Assembly: GCA_964017185.1 (NCBI GenBank)
Contig: OZ024869.1
Span: forward strand, 1,758,501-1,822,500
Source: Rugalucina vietnamica
Lineage: Eukaryota > Mollusca > Bivalvia > Lucinida > Lucinidae
DNA length: 64,000 nt
Reading direction: 5' to 3'
Each line of letters opens with the position of its first letter. The stretch's first letter is position 1. The translations under genes were made by a program, and so were the position numbers. This document shows, piece by piece, positions 63,932 through 64,000 of the stretch. The notes beneath the pieces were generated by a model. It saw only the letters and a list, made by a program, of their open reading frames with translations, searched no databases and had not been told where the DNA came from.

Positions 63932-64000
63932 ATTTTGTCAGTTTTCTAACTACAAATATATAATGCAAGCTAGCAGACTCGAAAGGTGAAAATTTAAATG
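63932..64000 (+). repeat. 70-bp direct repeat, copy 2, cut by the window end
   Basis: Exact copy of 63003-63073, 929 bp downstream, running to the last base of the window. A ~929-bp tandem unit or a terminal repeat of an element may continue beyond. Confidence 0.95.

Overview
This is animal nuclear DNA, most likely from a bivalve mollusc or a related lophotrochozoan. It is AT-rich, with short GT-AG introns, few genes and very many old, nested repeats. The bivalve guess rests on three things: an HSPA12-type Hsp70 gene (a family strongly expanded in bivalves), intron-poor GT31 glycosyltransferase genes in tandem, and the mix of repeats (CR1/I-like LINEs, Penelope-like remnants with hammerhead ribozymes, tRNA-headed SINEs, many foldback MITEs). 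No sequence here fixes the species.

Host genes lie mainly between 11 and 22 kb. A four-exon HSPA12-like Hsp70 gene (11256-14634, +, 583 aa when spliced) converges on a GT31 beta-1,3-glycosyltransferase (15318-16736, -). A second, diverged GT31 paralogue follows on the same strand (20757-21878, -). The only other host-like coding piece is a C2H2 zinc-finger first exon at 57550-57832 (+). I found no evidence that these genes act in one pathway.

The rest is mostly mobile DNA. At 0-10 kb there are copies of repeat families A, B and C, a triplicated ~500-bp unit, a CGTA-rich foldback element inserted in a B copy, and a Penelope-like RT remnant followed by a minimal hammerhead ribozyme motif. At 25-36 kb, two inverted arms of over 1 kb enclose a nearly intact APE-type LINE (LINE-A, one frameshift) and another hammerhead-bearing Penelope remnant. 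At 37-41 kb there are more foldback elements. At 41.7-48.2 kb, two inverted arrays of a palindromic ~21-bp unit bound about 6 kb with no recognisable gene, and a cluster of a 14-bp motif follows. At 50.7-55 kb, an array of perfect DNA mini-hairpins precedes LINE-B (endonuclease, RT and RNase H in one long ORF). At 55.4-62.8 kb there are hairpin tandem arrays and LINE-C, which has an ORF1 and an internally deleted ORF2 that keeps a 2A-like motif.

The observations I would check first are the three hammerhead motifs with palindromic stem III (8157-8202, 13322-13365, 33033-33076), the hairpin array at 50690-50863, the palindromic array pair at 41.7 and 48 kb, the 14-bp motif cluster at 48191-49287, and the altered ATP-site motif in the Hsp70-like protein. 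Repeat boundaries were read by eye and can be off by a few bases to tens of bases.
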